In this document: piece after piece, positions 6,846-17,667 of the stretch
How the letters are laid out: each line of letters starts with the position of its first letter
How positions within the stretch are numbered: the first letter of the stretch is position 1
Assembly: GCA_021287185.1 (NCBI GenBank)
Contig: JAJTAZ010000008.1
Coordinates: 1-35,913 of the forward strand
DNA length: 35,913 nt
Source: Burkholderiales bacterium
GTDB lineage: Bacteria; Pseudomonadota; Gammaproteobacteria; Burkholderiales; Burkholderiaceae
Direction of reading: 5' to 3'
Made by a program: the position numbers and the translations under genes
Notes under the pieces: generated by a model
Told to the model about the DNA's origin: nothing
Seen by the model: only the letters and a program-made list of their open reading frames with translations
The model's database searches: none

Positions 6846-9704
6846 GTGAATTTCGACAACATCGCCCAATTAACCCAACTCGTTGAGCAAGACATCAGTC
6901 GTGAGGTGTTGATTGAGAAATATGCCAAAGGCGATGAAACCACGGTGGAGCAAGTGCGCCAACGCGTTGCCAGCGCATTGGCCAATTGCGAGCGCGAAGA
7001 GTTACGCGCCAAACTGTCTGAAGATTTTTACAAAGCCTTAGATGGCGGTTTTATTCCTGGTGGACGCATCAATTCTGCTGCAGGTACCGACTTACAAGCC
7101 ACCTTAATCAACTGTTTTGTGCAACCTGTGGGTGACTCGGTGTCTGAGGTGGGTGACGATGGCAAACCAGGTATTTACTTTGCACTGTTGCAAGCGGCAG
7201 AAACCATGCGTCGCGGTGGTGGCGTTGGCTATAACTTCTCAAAAATTCGTCCCAAAGGTGCGCGCGTTAAGGGCACCAATTCATTGGCTTCAGGACCTGT
7301 GTCGTACATGCGCGTGTTTGACCGCTCGTGCGAAACAGTTGAATCGGCAGGGGCGCGGCGCGGCGCGCAAATGGGGGTGCTCGATTGCGACCACCCAGAC
7401 ATCGAAGAATTCATTCACGCCAAGGATCAAGGCGACTTGCGCAATTTCAATATTTCTGTGGGCGTGTCCGATGAATTCATGCAAGCGGTGAGTGCCGATG
7501 CCGACTGGGAGTTGGTACATGCCAAAGAACCCGATGCATCTGCATTCCAAGGTTATTACCAACGCGCCGACGGCAAATGGGTCTATCGAAAAATTCGTGC
7601 ACGTGATTTGTGGCAACAAATCATGGAATCCACTTATGATCACGCCGAACCCGGTGTGCTGTTTATGAGCAAAATCAACAGCGACAACAACCTGTCGTAT
7701 TGCGAAGTCATCGAGTCGACCAATCCATGTGGTGAACAGCCTTTGCCCGACTATGGCTGTTGTGATTTAGGCTCCATCAACCTGTGCAAATTTGTGCGTG
7801 ACCCATTCGGTGACCAACCATCGTTTGATTTTGAATCCTTCGCGCAAGTCACCGCGTTGTCCATTCGCATGCTGGACAATGTTTTGGATTTAACCGTTTG
7901 GCCGCTTGACGCACAGCACAAAGAAGCACAAAACAAACGCCGTGTCGGCTTGGGTTTCACAGGCTTGGGCGACGCGCTCATCATGATGAAACTCAAATAC
8001 AACTCCGAAGAAGGCCGCACCATGGCCAGCAAAATCACCGAGGCCATGCGCGATGCCGCATACAATGCTTCGGTTGATTTAGCGATTGAAAAAGGCCCCT
8101 TCCCGTTGTTTGATGCGGACAAATATTTGGCCGCGCCGCATTGCGCCAGCCGTTTGCCCGAAGCCATCAAAGCGCGCATTCGTATTCATGGTATTCGCAA
8201 CTCACATTTATTGTCGATTGCACCAACAGGCACGATTTCACTGGCCTTTGCGGACAATGCATCCAATGGCATTGAACCGCCATTCAGTTGGTTCTACACC
8301 CGCAAAAAACGCATGACCGATGGCTCGCACAAAGAATACTTGGTCGAAGACCACGCTTATCGCTTGTATCGCATGATGGGGCATGACGTGAGCAATCTAC
8401 CTGACTACTTCGTCTCTGCGTTGGAAATGAGTGCGAATGACCACATGTTGATGTGTACGGCAGTGGGGCCTTTTGTCGATACAGCGATTTCAAAAACCGT
8501 CAACGTACCTGTTGATTACCCATTTGCTGATTTTGAAAATCTCTACATGGCAGCGTGGAAAGCTGGCTTAAAAGGCATCACCACCTACCGCCCGAACTCG
8601 GTACTGGGCTCAGTGCTTTCCGTTGAGCCGTCCAAAGAAACGCCTCAAGATTTATCAGGCACATCCGACAATGACACCGAGCGTCGCATCAGTTTGAAAA
8701 GCGCACCCACACCCGCATTGGCGAGTCTGCGCTACCCAAGCCGTCCGAAAATGAAAGGCGGCAATCCTTCATGGACGTATATGGTCGAACACGCTCAAGA
8801 CGACTTCGCGGTATTTGTCGGTCACTTACAAGATGAGGCACATCCATTTGAATGCTGGGTCAATGGCAACCATCCACGTGGGTTGGGCGCGGTGGCCAAA
8901 ACCCTGTCGATGGACATGCGCTGCGAAGACACCGCATGGCTGGCAATGAAGTTGGAATCATTGGCAAAAACTTTGGGTGAACAACACTACACCGTTGAGT
9001 TGGACGGCAGTACGGTTGCCACTGCCAGCAGTGCAAGCGCGATTTTGGCCAAGGTTTTGCGCCACCGGATTGGTGATATTCCCACGCCTGACGTGCCAGA
9101 GCCCACGCCCGTGTTGGACGCGATGTTCGCGCGCAAAGAACCCAAATCAGGGCCCGATGGCACCATCAGTTGGTCGGTTGATGTGATTAACCCACAAACA
9201 GGCGACGACTTTGTCCTGTTCATCAAAGAATTGGTATTGCCCAATGGCACCCGCCGTCCATACTCCATGTGGCTCGCAGGCACGTATCCACGGGAGTTGG
9301 ATGGTCTGTGCAAAATGCTATCACACGACATGCGTGTGATTGACCCCGCTTGGATTGGCATGAAATTGCGCAAATTACTCAACTACGCTGAACCACAAGG
9401 CGACTTTTTCGCACGTCTGCCCAACAGCGAAAAATCACAAAGCTGGCCTTCAACGGTTGCTTATTTGGCGCGCTTGGCAATCCACCGCTACGCCATGCTC
9501 GGCATCCTCACTGACGAAGGCTACCCTGTTGAAAATATGGGTGTGATGATGCCTGAACAAGGGGATTTATTCATCGAAGAAACCCCCGCACAAATCGCAC
9601 CGATTGCAGGTAAACTCTGTCCCGAATGCGCCAGTCACACGGTGATTAAAAAAGATGGCTGTGAATTTTGCACCAACTGCGGCCATGTGGGGGCGTGCGG
9701 GTAA
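6846..9704 (+). CDS. nrdJ: Adenosylcobalamin-dependent ribonucleoside-diphosphate reductase (class II)
   Basis: This 952-residue enzyme reduces ribonucleotides to deoxyribonucleotides using a radical generated from coenzyme B12, independent of oxygen. The active-site loop [13 protein letters not shown] has Asn293, Cys295 and Glu297; Cys90 in LINCFVQP is the upstream redox cysteine. [15 protein letters not shown] and [12 protein letters not shown] are class II landmarks. After the barrel come two tandem TSCPD-like modules (about 640-715 and 773-850, each with an FxCWxxGNHPRG- or [13 protein letters not shown]-type core) and a C-terminal zinc ribbon (CPEC...[11 protein letters not shown]). The start is GTG 6846 because AAGGAG lies 7 bases upstream; the frame stays open 35 codons further up but without support. 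A bidirectional terminator follows. Confidence 0.93.
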   Translation: MNFDNIAQLTQLVEQDISREVLIEKYAKGDETTVEQVRQRVASALANCEREELRAKLSEDFYKALDGGFIPGGRINSAAGTDLQATLINCFVQPVGDSVSEVGDDGKPGIYFALLQAAETMRRGGGVGYNFSKIRPKGARVKGTNSLASGPVSYMRVFDRSCETVESAGARRGAQMGVLDCDHPDIEEFIHAKDQGDLRNFNISVGVSDEFMQAVSADADWELVHAKEPDASAFQGYYQRADGKWVYRKIRARDLWQQIMESTYDHAEPGVLFMSKINSDNNLSYCEVIESTNPCGEQPLPDYGCCDLGSINLCKFVRDPFGDQPSFDFESFAQVTALSIRMLDNVLDLTVWPLDAQHKEAQNKRRVGLGFTGLGDALIMMKLKYNSEEGRTMASKITEAMRDAAYNASVDLAIEKGPFPLFDADKYLAAPHCASRLPEAIKARIRIHGIRNSHLLSIAPTGTISLAFADNASNGIEPPFSWFYTRKKRMTDGSHKEYLVEDHAYRLYRMMGHDVSNLPDYFVSALEMSANDHMLMCTAVGPFVDTAISKTVNVPVDYPFADFENLYMAAWKAGLKGITTYRPNSVLGSVLSVEPSKETPQDLSGTSDNDTERRISLKSAPTPALASLRYPSRPKMKGGNPSWTYMVEHAQDDFAVFVGHLQDEAHPFECWVNGNHPRGLGAVAKTLSMDMRCEDTAWLAMKLESLAKTLGEQHYTVELDGSTVATASSASAILAKVLRHRIGDIPTPDVPEPTPVLDAMFARKEPKSGPDGTISWSVDVINPQTGDDFVLFIKELVLPNGTRRPYSMWLAGTYPRELDGLCKMLSHDMRVIDPAWIGMKLRKLLNYAEPQGDFFARLPNSEKSQSWPSTVAYLARLAIHRYAMLGILTDEGYPVENMGVMMPEQGDLFIEETPAQIAPIAGKLCPECASHTVIKKDGCEFCTNCGHVGACG

Positions 9705-9723
9705 ACATTATCCAACTCAGATA

Positions 9724-9755
9724 AAAAAGACCATCTATTTGATGGTCTTTTTTTG
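9724..9755. terminator. Bidirectional rho-independent terminator
   Basis: AAAAAGACCATC, a TATTT loop and GATGGTCTTTTTTT form a strong hairpin with an A-tract on one side and a T-tract on the other. It lies between the convergent nrdJ and AtaL-like genes and should stop both transcripts. Confidence 0.93.
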
Positions 9756-9765
9756 TTGTGCGATT

Positions 9766-10227
9766 TTAATGTCGTGCCAAAAGCGATTCCTCTCGAATGA
9801 TGCGCAGCATCTCTTCATCCGCCATGCGATAGGCATTTTTCACCATTTCCAATAACTGCCGCGCCTCATCACTGTCGGGCTCAGGGAACTCGGTTTGATA
9901 TTCGCACAACAACACCAGCCCTTGTTCAGCGTGGTTTTGAATTTCATAACGCAGTCGCCCCTGCGGTGCGTGCGCGTTTGCCACCGTGGTGAACAACACA
10001 CTGTGCGCATGCACCAATTTCACCTCATCGGAAATCTCGTGTCCGCCAAAGTACAACACCCGTTCAAAGGTCTCATCATCAATTTGCGCCACATCCGCAC
10101 GATCCAAGCCAACGGTAAAGCGCATCGGTTCCATGACGCGCAACAATAGACCTGTCCACAATTGCTCAGCAGTCAAATGATTGACTTGAGGTGAATTGAC
10201 GATGATGGGATAACTCAGTTGCAACAT
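9766..10227 (-). CDS. AtaL-like SRPBCC protein (DUF1857)
   Basis: The 153-residue product begins MLQLSYPIIVNSPQ and has the DUF1857/AtaL-like pattern of the START/Bet v1 superfamily: a first strand, a LTAEQLWTGLLLRVMEP helix, alternating strands (FERVLYFGGHEISDEVKL, LRYEIQNHAEQGLVLLCEYQ) and a long C-terminal helix. Such folds hold a hydrophobic ligand in a deep pocket; the ligand and pathway are unknown. ATG 10227 has AAGGAT about 9 bases upstream; the frame is open for 19 more codons, but those are very Cys/Lys-rich and unsupported. It is divergent from the lipoprotein gene at 10385. Confidence 0.75.
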   Translation of the reverse strand: MLQLSYPIIVNSPQVNHLTAEQLWTGLLLRVMEPMRFTVGLDRADVAQIDDETFERVLYFGGHEISDEVKLVHAHSVLFTTVANAHAPQGRLRYEIQNHAEQGLVLLCEYQTEFPEPDSDEARQLLEMVKNAYRMADEEMLRIIREESLLARH

Positions 10228-10308
10228 GGGATTTTTATCCTTGTGTGTGCAGAATGTGACTTTACAAAACTTTACACAAACCACACATTTAATGAACGAT
10301 GGGGTTCT

Positions 10309-10314
10309 ATTATA
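10309..10314 (-). promoter_or_regulatory. Possible -10 box for the AtaL-like gene
   Basis: The minus strand reads TATAAT within GGGTATAATAG, about 80 bases before the start codon. I see no good TTGACA-like -35 at 16-18 bases. The gap 10228-10384 must also hold the promoter of the divergent lipoprotein gene. Confidence 0.35.
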
Positions 10315-10384
10315 CCCTCACACACGCAACCACGAGCATGATGCCAACGTGTGATTGGAATTCATTATTTTTTAAGGAGTTGAT

Positions 10385-10855
10385 ATGAAACGTAGCATAT
10401 TAATTGCATCACTCATCGCCGCAAGTGCGGCTTTAGCAGCCTGTGGCTCAATGGGTGGACGTGATGGCGATTCGCGTGGACAACGAGGTCATGGCAATTT
10501 TGATGCCATGCGCCAAGCCGCCACCACTGCTTGTCAGGGAAAAACCGAAGGTGCTCAAGTGAACCTCGAAACACCCCGAGGAAAAACCATTCCTGCGGTG
10601 TGCGTGATGTCACCCAAAGGTGAATTGCACGCCATGCCAGCGCAAATGGTTGAACGTATGAAAGCCGCCAAACAAGCGTGTGTTGGAAAAGCTTCTGGTG
10701 ATACCGTTCAAATACCTGACTTTAGAGATGCCTCAAAAACCATGGATGCGACATGCACCCAACGCGGTGATGCGTTATTCGCTCAACCCAAAAACATGAA
10801 AAGGGCTTGGGATAAAGACCATCCAATGATGAATCAGCCCGCTCAAACCAACTAA
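10385..10855 (+). CDS. Lipoprotein with an internal duplication
   Basis: The 156-residue precursor has a basic start, a hydrophobic core and the lipobox LAAC with Cys20; Gly-Ser follow, favouring outer-membrane sorting. The mature protein contains two copies of a module of about 45 residues (roughly 40-86 and 88-135). Each runs M-(x)-A-A-(x)2-A-C-x-G-K-(x)2-G, then a Val/Ile-rich strand, a second cysteine (73 and 124) preceded by Ala, a Gly-Glu or Gly-Asp turn and an Ala-Met-Pro or Ala-Gln-Pro ending. The Cys50/Cys73 and Cys99/Cys124 pairs could each form a disulfide. I do not recognise a named family. TAAGGAG precedes the ATG at ideal spacing. It sits head-to-head with the AtaL-like gene and tail-to-tail with the response regulator. 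Confidence 0.8.
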   Translation: MKRSILIASLIAASAALAACGSMGGRDGDSRGQRGHGNFDAMRQAATTACQGKTEGAQVNLETPRGKTIPAVCVMSPKGELHAMPAQMVERMKAAKQACVGKASGDTVQIPDFRDASKTMDATCTQRGDALFAQPKNMKRAWDKDHPMMNQPAQTN

Positions 10856-10875
10856 TCAGGTGTTTGGTCTCTAAA

Positions 10876-10912
10876 AACAACAACCCCCGACTGTGTCGGG
10901 GGTTAGTTTTGT
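10876..10912. terminator. Bidirectional rho-independent terminator
   Basis: AACCCCCGAC (10882-10891), loop TGT and GTCGGGGGTT (10895-10904) form a perfect ten-base-pair stem, with A-rich sequence before it and TAGTTTTG after it. It lies between the convergent lipoprotein and response-regulator genes. Confidence 0.9.
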
Positions 10913-10921
10913 TGAGATGTA

Positions 10922-11644
10922 TCATGCGGGCGTCACCGATGGCGCGCTGTCCTCTGGTGGGGAATAACGGTAGCCCATACCATACACCGACTGTACGACA
11001 TCCACATCAGGCAAAACTGCAGCAATTTTTTTACGCAAGTTTTTGATGTGGCTATCCACAGCGCGGTCAAACACGTCTAAATTATCGTGATATGCCTGCG
11101 CAATCAATTGGTCGCGCGAGAACACCCGTTCAGGCTGCGCCAACAAAGTATTGAACAAGCGCAACTCGGTTGGTGTTAAATCCAATTTTTGCTCACCATA
11201 GCGTATCACTTGCGCCGCAGGATCAAACACAAACGCAGACTGCCCCGTTGAACCTGCAACACGACGACGCAACAAAGCCTTGACCCGTGCCACCATTTCT
11301 TTGGGGCTAAACGGTTTACACAGGTAATCATCCGCGCCATTTTCAAAACCAATCAACCGATCGACTTCCTCAACTTTAGCGGTAATCATCATAATCGGTA
11401 CATCGGAAAACTCACGAATTTCTTGACACAGTGCCACACCATCACGACCTTTTTTATCGGGAATCATGATGTCCAACAGCACCAAATCAGGTTTCTGAAT
11501 TTTAACGGCCTCAATCACCGCATCACCCTTATCGTGCCAATGCACCAAGTAACCCGCGTTTTGCAAATACGCCTGCTGCACCTGCGCAATCATCGCTTCG
11601 TCCTCTACCAACAAGATTTGGCTTTTGCGTTCAAACGTTTCCAT
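10922..11644 (-). CDS. OmpR-family response regulator
   Basis: The 240-residue protein has an N-terminal receiver domain (about 9-125) with the acidic pocket Glu14-Asp15, phosphoacceptor Asp58 in LVLLDIMIPD, Thr88 and Lys110 in the CKPF motif, followed by a winged-helix DNA-binding domain (about 140-230) with the LTPTELRLFNTL helix and the RAVDSHIKNLRKK recognition region. The general layout is like BaeR, but the regulon is unknown. It lies 48 bases downstream of the sensor kinase gene and is surely transcribed with it. The product should bind DNA in the cytoplasm when phosphorylated by that kinase. Confidence 0.92.
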   Translation of the reverse strand: METFERKSQILLVEDEAMIAQVQQAYLQNAGYLVHWHDKGDAVIEAVKIQKPDLVLLDIMIPDKKGRDGVALCQEIREFSDVPIMMITAKVEEVDRLIGFENGADDYLCKPFSPKEMVARVKALLRRRVAGSTGQSAFVFDPAAQVIRYGEQKLDLTPTELRLFNTLLAQPERVFSRDQLIAQAYHDNLDVFDRAVDSHIKNLRKKIAAVLPDVDVVQSVYGMGYRYSPPEDSAPSVTPA

Positions 11645-11692
11645 CTGCCTGCTCCTTTTTTAGCGTTTTTAAATCCCACCATTCATCGTTAT

Positions 11693-13243
11693 TTATGATG
11701 TGAGTCCTGTTGCTTTTTTTGATTTTTTGGCTGGTTTTTCATTCACCGCATCCAGTTGCAATGGTAACTCAATGTTCACCTGCAAACCACCCAAATCCGA
11801 ATGTGCCACCGTGATATTGCCTTGATGCGCAGCAATGATTCCTTGGCTAATTGCCAAACCCAAACCTGAGCCGCCCGACGCTCGATTGCGCGAACCATCC
11901 ACGCGATAGAACCGCTCAAACAAATGTGACAAGGCTTCTTCGGGTACACCAGGTGCGCTGTCTTTGATGCAAATTTTAATCCCCATATCACATTGCATCA
12001 GCGAGACAACCACCTGCCCTGGCGCATCGGTGTAGCGCAAAGAATTGACCAAAATATTTCGAATCACTTGCTGCAAACGTTGCTCATCACCTCGAATCAC
12101 CACGGGCTGCATCATCGGCACAAAACTCAAGGTTAAATTTGCTTGTTCAAATGCGGGTTTATGGCTGTCCACCACCCCTGCCAACCACTGGTTGACCTCA
12201 ATCGGCTCAATGTGCAAATCCCATTGACCCGATGTGGCGCGCGCCATGAGTTGCAAATCGTTCACCAGCACCGTTAAATCTTCAATACATTTGATGCTGC
12301 GCTGCCATTCTTCGTCCGTGTTCGGCACAATACCATCGCGCATCGCTTCGGTGCGCATTCTCAGTACTGTCAAAGGCGTCCTTAATTCATGCGAGGTGTC
12401 AGCCACCCATTGACGACGCGCCGATTCCTGAGCCTCTAATTGCGCGGTCATGCGATTAAAATGCGTGGCAATATCACCAATTTCATTGCCTTGCTCGGCA
12501 TTCAGTCGGGTGTTGAGTTGTCCCGCAGCAACCGCACGAAATCCTGTTTGCAAATCGGCAATCGGTCGTCGAAAGTGCATGGACAAACTCCACGCAATAA
12601 TGCCCGACAATGCCGCTGCAATCGCCAACATCAATAGCGAAACCTTCAGTTGTTGATCCATAAAGGTGCGCGCCAAACTGTCGTAGGCAGAACCATCGCG
12701 ACTGACCAACCAGTAAGCGATGATTTGTTTTTGTTCATTGCGTATTGGTTCAAAGCGCGCATTTTGCGCATCGACCGTCTCACCCGCTAAAAACATACCG
12801 CGGGCGTCCAACAAGGCCACGCCACGTGCATAAATCGGGATGGGGTCAGCGGGTTTCTCTACATCTGCCCCTCGATTTTGCAACATGATGCTGACCGATG
12901 AAGCAATCGCTTTGTCTTCACGTGCGACCGTTTCTGGATTGCGATTGGGGTTCGGTGCTTCCGTGCCCCGTGCTGCGAATTGCTCTCGACGCACTGCTTC
13001 GATAGAGGTGAGCAATTCAGTCCAAGCACCTGATTTACGCAATACCTCCAAACTGCCATCTTGGTTATACATGTGCACCAAAACAGACTCAACCTTGCCC
13101 AAGCGTTTGAGTTTGGCATTGGTGACATATTCATCAAAGCCTTCGCGCACCTCGTGATGCATCACACCTGCGGTGAGCAACACCAAGATGACCCCGATGG
13201 AAAAAAATGCCAAGAAGAATTTTTTCTGTAAAGAAAAACGCAT
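11693..13243 (-). CDS. Membrane sensor histidine kinase (BaeS-like)
   Basis: The 516-residue protein has a first membrane helix (about 8-29), a periplasmic sensor region of about 170 residues rich in charged residues, a second membrane helix (about 201-220), a HAMP domain, a dimerisation domain with the phosphorylatable His285 in DTSHELRTPLTVLR, and a C-terminal ATPase domain with N box (RNILVNSLRYT), G1 box (DSAPGVP) and G2 box (SGGSGLGLAIS). The signal it senses cannot be read from sequence. ATG 13243 is chosen because it starts just before the membrane helix; there is no strong ribosome binding site, and the in-frame TTG at 13303 is less likely. The gene is first in a two-gene operon with the regulator. 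Confidence 0.9.
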   Translation of the reverse strand: MRFSLQKKFFLAFFSIGVILVLLTAGVMHHEVREGFDEYVTNAKLKRLGKVESVLVHMYNQDGSLEVLRKSGAWTELLTSIEAVRREQFAARGTEAPNPNRNPETVAREDKAIASSVSIMLQNRGADVEKPADPIPIYARGVALLDARGMFLAGETVDAQNARFEPIRNEQKQIIAYWLVSRDGSAYDSLARTFMDQQLKVSLLMLAIAAALSGIIAWSLSMHFRRPIADLQTGFRAVAAGQLNTRLNAEQGNEIGDIATHFNRMTAQLEAQESARRQWVADTSHELRTPLTVLRMRTEAMRDGIVPNTDEEWQRSIKCIEDLTVLVNDLQLMARATSGQWDLHIEPIEVNQWLAGVVDSHKPAFEQANLTLSFVPMMQPVVIRGDEQRLQQVIRNILVNSLRYTDAPGQVVVSLMQCDMGIKICIKDSAPGVPEEALSHLFERFYRVDGSRNRASGGSGLGLAISQGIIAAHQGNITVAHSDLGGLQVNIELPLQLDAVNEKPAKKSKKATGLTS

Positions 13244-13365
13244 GGAATCACAACGCCATAAGCCAATATCAATGCGACCATTGTAAGCCGAAAAATAGCA
13301 CAAAGCGTGTAGGCATCATGCAAACCAACACGAATCAAACCTCAACACTAATCGGCTCAACATAC

Positions 13366-13406
13366 TTAAGAAAACACGGAAGGAGTTAAACCCCGTGTTT
13401 TCTTAA
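13366..13406 (-). terminator. Terminator of the large FAD/Fe-S oxidoreductase gene
   Basis: A perfect 14-base-pair stem, TTAAGAAAACACGG (13366-13379) with CCGTGTTTTCTTAA (13393-13406), lies about 15 bases past the stop codon at 13421. On the minus strand the right-hand arm ends in a TTTTCTT stretch. The stem resembles the hairpin at 971-1028. Confidence 0.8.
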
Positions 13407-13420
13407 TCGATGCGCGTGAA

Positions 13421-16400
13421 TTACACCAATACCCGTTCAATGCCACCGTTGTTGGCTGTGTGGACATAATCTGCCATCCAATTGTCGCCCAACAAGTGTT
13501 TGGCCATTTCAACCACGATGTAATCTGGCTCGGCCTCAACATCATTGCGATAGCGGCTCAAACCTTGCAAACATGCAGGACATGAGGTCAACACTTTGAC
13601 TTCACCAGTGAATCCATCGGCACGAACAGCATCTGCGCCTGCACGCATTTCTTGCTCTTTACGGAAACGCACTTGCGTGGCAATGTCTGGGCGGCTGATG
13701 GCAAACGTACCCGATTCACCGCAACATCGATCATTCAACGGTACATCAGCTGCCATCAATTCATTGACAACTTTGAGCGGATTGTGGGTTTTCATCGGAC
13801 TGTGGCAAGGGTCGTGGTACATATAGCGTACCCCTTGTGCACCGTCCAATTGAATGCCTTTTTCCAATAAATACTCATGAATATCCAACAGGCGCGCATT
13901 TGGAAATATTTGCTCAAATTGGTATTTTTGCAACTGATCCATACACGTGCCACACGAGACAATCACCGTACTGATGTCAAGGTAGTTCAAAGTATTGGCC
14001 ATACGGTGGAACAACACCCGATTGTCGGTGGTGATTTGGTCGGCTTTGTCATTATTGCCTGTCGCCGCTTGTGGATAGCCACAACACAAGTAACCTGGTG
14101 GCAAAACGGTTTGTACACCTGCGTGATAGAGCATGGCTTGAGTCGCCAAGCCCACTTGTGAGAACAACCGCTCCGAACCACACCCAGGGAAATAAAACAC
14201 CGCTTCGGTATCTGACGTGGTGGTCGCTGGATTGCGGATGATTGGTACGTATTTTGAATCCTCTACGTCCAACAAGGCACGTGCGGTTTTTTTCGGTAAA
14301 TTACCTGGCATCGGCTTGTTAATGAAATGAATCACTTGCTCACGTATGGGTGCTCGCCCAATCGAAGGCGCAGGCGCACTGGTTTGCGCCCGCGTGATGC
14401 GCATGGTTTTCGCGATGTTGTGTGCCCAATTTTGCGCTTTACCGCCCCATTCGAGTACAACTTTTTTATACATCCGAATGCTCGATGGGTCGCGCATATT
14501 CAGATAAGTCATCGCCAGTTTCGTGCCCATGTTCGGTGTTTTTTTGTCCATCTTGCGCAATAAATTGCGCATGGCGATGGTCACATCGCCAAAGTCAATG
14601 TTGACAGGACACGGTTTTTCACAACGATGACACACCGTGCAATGATCCGCAACGTCCTCAAACTCACCCCAATGCGCAATCGAAATACCACGACGCGTTT
14701 GCTCCTCGTATAAAAACGCCTCAATCAACAACGAAGTGGCTAAAATTTTATTGCGCGGCGAATACAGTAAATTTGCGACGGGCACATGCGTACTGCACAC
14801 AGGTTTACATTTACCGCAACGCAAACAGTCCTTAACACTGTCGGCAATCGCACCAATGTCAGACTGTTGCATAATCAAAGACTCTACCCCCATCAAACCG
14901 AACGATGGTGTATAAGCGTTGCGCAAATCCGCACCTGTCATCAGTTTGCCACGATTGAAGTTGCCATTCGGGTCGATTTTGTGCTTATACGCACGAAACG
15001 GGGCGAGCTCTGCCTCGGTCAAAAACTCCAGTTTGGTAATCCCAATCCCGTGTTCACCCGAAATCACGCCATCCAAGTCACGGGCAATTTGCATGATACG
15101 CGCAACCGCTTCGTTCGCCTCTTGCAGCATTTCGTAATCATCCGAGTTCACTGGAATATTGGTGTGCACATTGCCATCGCCCGCATGCATGTGCAAAGCG
15201 ACGAACACCCGCGAACGCAAGACTTTTTTATGCACCTCATTGATTTCATCCAAAATCTTGGTAAAAGAAAGTCCTGTGAAAATTCTACGCAATTCTGGTC
15301 GCACTTCACGTTTGTACGAAAAGCGAATGGTGCGGTCTTGAATCACATCAAACAAGCGCACATCGGGTTGCGCGCTCAAACGGGCCGTCAATACTTCGCG
15401 CGTATTGGCATCAACCATGGTGCTCACGGTTTCAAAAATGTCTTTTAACGGCGCATCCATGTGCGCCATCCAATAGTGCCAGCGCGTTTTCACGCGGGCA
15501 ATCAAAGCACGGGCGTCGTCCACACGATTACCAATAATCTCAAGTTTGGACAAATCGCCGTTGCCAATCTCTTCATTCTTGACAATCGGCAAATCGCCCG
15601 CAAGGTAAGCATCCAAACTTGCCAAAATTTTAAATTTATTTTTGGTCGACAATTCAATATTGATGCGCTCAATCTCATCGGTGTACTCACCCATGCGCGG
15701 CAATGGAATGACCACGTCTTCATTGACTTTAAACGCATTGGTGTGGCGCGAAATTGCAGCTGTGCGTGCGCGATCGAGCCAGAATTTTTTGCGTGCTTCC
15801 GCACTCACCGCAACAAAACCCTCGCCCGTGCGCGTATTTGCCATGCGCACCACTTCGGATGCCGCTTGCGCAACGGCGTTTTCATCATCGCCAACAATGT
15901 CACCAAACAAAGCCATTTTGGGCAACTCACCACGACGACTTTTGGTTTCATAACCCACTGCGCGCAAATAACGCTCGTCCAAATGCTCCAAACCTGCCAA
16001 GCGCGTGCCGCTGGTTTGCTCGGTTTGTTTGAGGTAATCGGTGATTTCGACAATGCTCGGAATCGACTCACGCGCCTGCCCAAAAAATTCCAAACACACC
16101 GTGCGCGTGAATTTGGGCATGCGGTGCAAAACCCAGCGTACACTGGTAATCAAGCCATCCGTGCCTTCTTTTTGCACACCCGGTAAACCTGATAAAAATT
16201 TATCGGTCACATCTTTGCCTAAACCAACTTTGCGAAAAGTCGCACCAGCAATGCTCAAAGTTTCTCGACCAATTTCTTTTTGACGGTCGGGAGAAAAACG
16301 CACCAACTCAAAGGTTGCCACGTCAGCATCGTGAATTTTGCTCATGTTGTGGTCAAGACGCGTGACTTCCAGCCAATTGCCGTCAACGTCCACCATCGTC

Positions 16401-17389
16401 CAACTGGCCAAATTGTCCAAAGCCGTGCCCCACAGGACTGCTTTTTTCCCGCCTGCATTCATTGCCACATTACCGCCGATACACGAAGCGTCCGCGCTGG
16501 TCGGATCCACGGCAAACACCAGTCCCGCACGTTCGGCCGCCTCGGCCACTCGGCGCGTCACCGCACCCGCACCCGTGACGATGGTGTCCACCTCGTTGTC
16601 CATGAGCTTGCCGCGCCATTTCTCGACCGCACCGATGTGAATCAATTTCTCAGTATTGATGACCACCGAACGCGCATCCAAAGGCACTGCACCGCCCGTG
16701 TAACCCGTACCACCGCCACGTGGAACAATGGTCAAACCCAGCTCAATTGAGGCCTTAACCAAACCCACCATTTCAGATTCGGTGTCGGGCGTGAGCACCA
16801 CAAACGGATATTCCACACGCCAGTCGGTTGCATCCGTCACGTGCGAGACACGCGACAAACCATCGAATTTGATGTTGCCCTTGGCTGTATGCTTGCCAAA
16901 TTTGGTGCGCACCAAAGTACGCAGTTTTGCCATGTCCTCGAATTGTCGGGCGAACTGCGCCACAGCATCCTGCGCTTTGCGCATCAACGTTTGAACCTTC
17001 TCTGCGCGTTGATTGCTTTCTTCATCCGTATTGACCGACAAATCTGCGACACGGCGTTTTTCAATTTCGTGTAGTCGATGTCTTAAGGCAGCAACCAAAG
17101 CTTCTCGACGCTTGGGGTTTTCGAGTAAATCATCTTGCAAATACGGGTTGCGGTTAACCACCCAAATATCACCCAAAATTTCGTACAACATGCGTGCAGA
17201 ACGCCCTGTGCGTCGCTCCGCACGAAGTTCGGACAATAACTTCCATGCCTCATCACCCAACAAGCGAATGATGATTTCACGGTCAGAGAATGAGGTGTAG
17301 TTGTAGGGAATTTCACGCAAACGTGAGGGAGCCGACACAGTAGCGCTGTGCGACGTATTCAACAAATTTAGTTCGAGGGGGGCATTCAT
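13421..17389 (-). CDS. Fused FAD-linked oxidase / Fe-S oxidoreductase (DUF3683, GlcD-GlcF-like)
   Basis: This 1322-residue protein joins parts that are separate in glycolate or D-lactate dehydrogenases. An N-terminal DUF3683 region (about 1-180) precedes an FAD-binding PCMH domain with the [14 protein letters not shown] loop (about 224-237) and the FAD-oxidase C domain. Then come two 4Fe-4S motifs, [11 protein letters not shown] (about 853-863) and [12 protein letters not shown] (about 916-927), and two CCG domains of the GlcF/HdrB type with [35 protein letters not shown] and SCPACL. Such fusions are typical of Burkholderiales and presumably oxidise a 2-hydroxy acid and pass electrons to the respiratory chain; the substrate is not known. 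ATG 17389 has AGGA about 9 bases upstream. No membrane helices are evident. Confidence 0.9.
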   Translation of the reverse strand: MNAPLELNLLNTSHSATVSAPSRLREIPYNYTSFSDREIIIRLLGDEAWKLLSELRAERRTGRSARMLYEILGDIWVVNRNPYLQDDLLENPKRREALVAALRHRLHEIEKRRVADLSVNTDEESNQRAEKVQTLMRKAQDAVAQFARQFEDMAKLRTLVRTKFGKHTAKGNIKFDGLSRVSHVTDATDWRVEYPFVVLTPDTESEMVGLVKASIELGLTIVPRGGGTGYTGGAVPLDARSVVINTEKLIHIGAVEKWRGKLMDNEVDTIVTGAGAVTRRVAEAAERAGLVFAVDPTSADASCIGGNVAMNAGGKKAVLWGTALDNLASWTMVDVDGNWLEVTRLDHNMSKIHDADVATFELVRFSPDRQKEIGRETLSIAGATFRKVGLGKDVTDKFLSGLPGVQKEGTDGLITSVRWVLHRMPKFTRTVCLEFFGQARESIPSIVEITDYLKQTEQTSGTRLAGLEHLDERYLRAVGYETKSRRGELPKMALFGDIVGDDENAVAQAASEVVRMANTRTGEGFVAVSAEARKKFWLDRARTAAISRHTNAFKVNEDVVIPLPRMGEYTDEIERINIELSTKNKFKILASLDAYLAGDLPIVKNEEIGNGDLSKLEIIGNRVDDARALIARVKTRWHYWMAHMDAPLKDIFETVSTMVDANTREVLTARLSAQPDVRLFDVIQDRTIRFSYKREVRPELRRIFTGLSFTKILDEINEVHKKVLRSRVFVALHMHAGDGNVHTNIPVNSDDYEMLQEANEAVARIMQIARDLDGVISGEHGIGITKLEFLTEAELAPFRAYKHKIDPNGNFNRGKLMTGADLRNAYTPSFGLMGVESLIMQQSDIGAIADSVKDCLRCGKCKPVCSTHVPVANLLYSPRNKILATSLLIEAFLYEEQTRRGISIAHWGEFEDVADHCTVCHRCEKPCPVNIDFGDVTIAMRNLLRKMDKKTPNMGTKLAMTYLNMRDPSSIRMYKKVVLEWGGKAQNWAHNIAKTMRITRAQTSAPAPSIGRAPIREQVIHFINKPMPGNLPKKTARALLDVEDSKYVPIIRNPATTTSDTEAVFYFPGCGSERLFSQVGLATQAMLYHAGVQTVLPPGYLCCGYPQAATGNNDKADQITTDNRVLFHRMANTLNYLDISTVIVSCGTCMDQLQKYQFEQIFPNARLLDIHEYLLEKGIQLDGAQGVRYMYHDPCHSPMKTHNPLKVVNELMAADVPLNDRCCGESGTFAISRPDIATQVRFRKEQEMRAGADAVRADGFTGEVKVLTSCPACLQGLSRYRNDVEAEPDYIVVEMAKHLLGDNWMADYVHTANNGGIERVLV

Positions 17390-17543
17390 AAGTATTTTCC
17401 TGCGACACAAGGCGTGGTTTTGTGTCAATCACAACACGTTATTCTACCCGATTTCACCTATTTTGCCCGCGCTGAATGATTTGATAGAAATGCGTTGTTT
17501 TTCATACAACCATGGGTATGAGTTTCATCGTTCTCCATGTTTA

Positions 17544-17575
17544 TTGTATGACGTTTCAGTAAATAGTGATAGAAT
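17544..17575 (+). promoter_or_regulatory. Weak candidate promoter for the cytochrome c gene
   Basis: TAGAAT at 17570-17575 matches the -10 consensus at five of six positions. The upstream TTGTAT (17544-17549) is 20 bases away and TATGAC (17547-17552) is 17 bases away but a poor match. The leader to ATG 17668 would be about 85 bases. Confidence 0.3.
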
Positions 17576-17667
17576 TGAAATATCCGACCAATGCGCTGGG
17601 ATATAGAAAGCGAGTGGCGGAGTTTGAATTTGAACCAATTGATTTTGCCTTTAAACAAGGAGATTTT

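Noticed and set aside
14786-15448. Plus-strand ORF of 220 residues
   Set aside because: It lies wholly antisense to the FAD/Fe-S oxidoreductase, whose domains are intact through this stretch; no ribosome binding site or family motif.
15461-16186. Plus-strand ORF of 241 residues
   Set aside because: Also antisense to the same oxidoreductase; the His/Arg/Gln-rich composition is that of a shadow frame.
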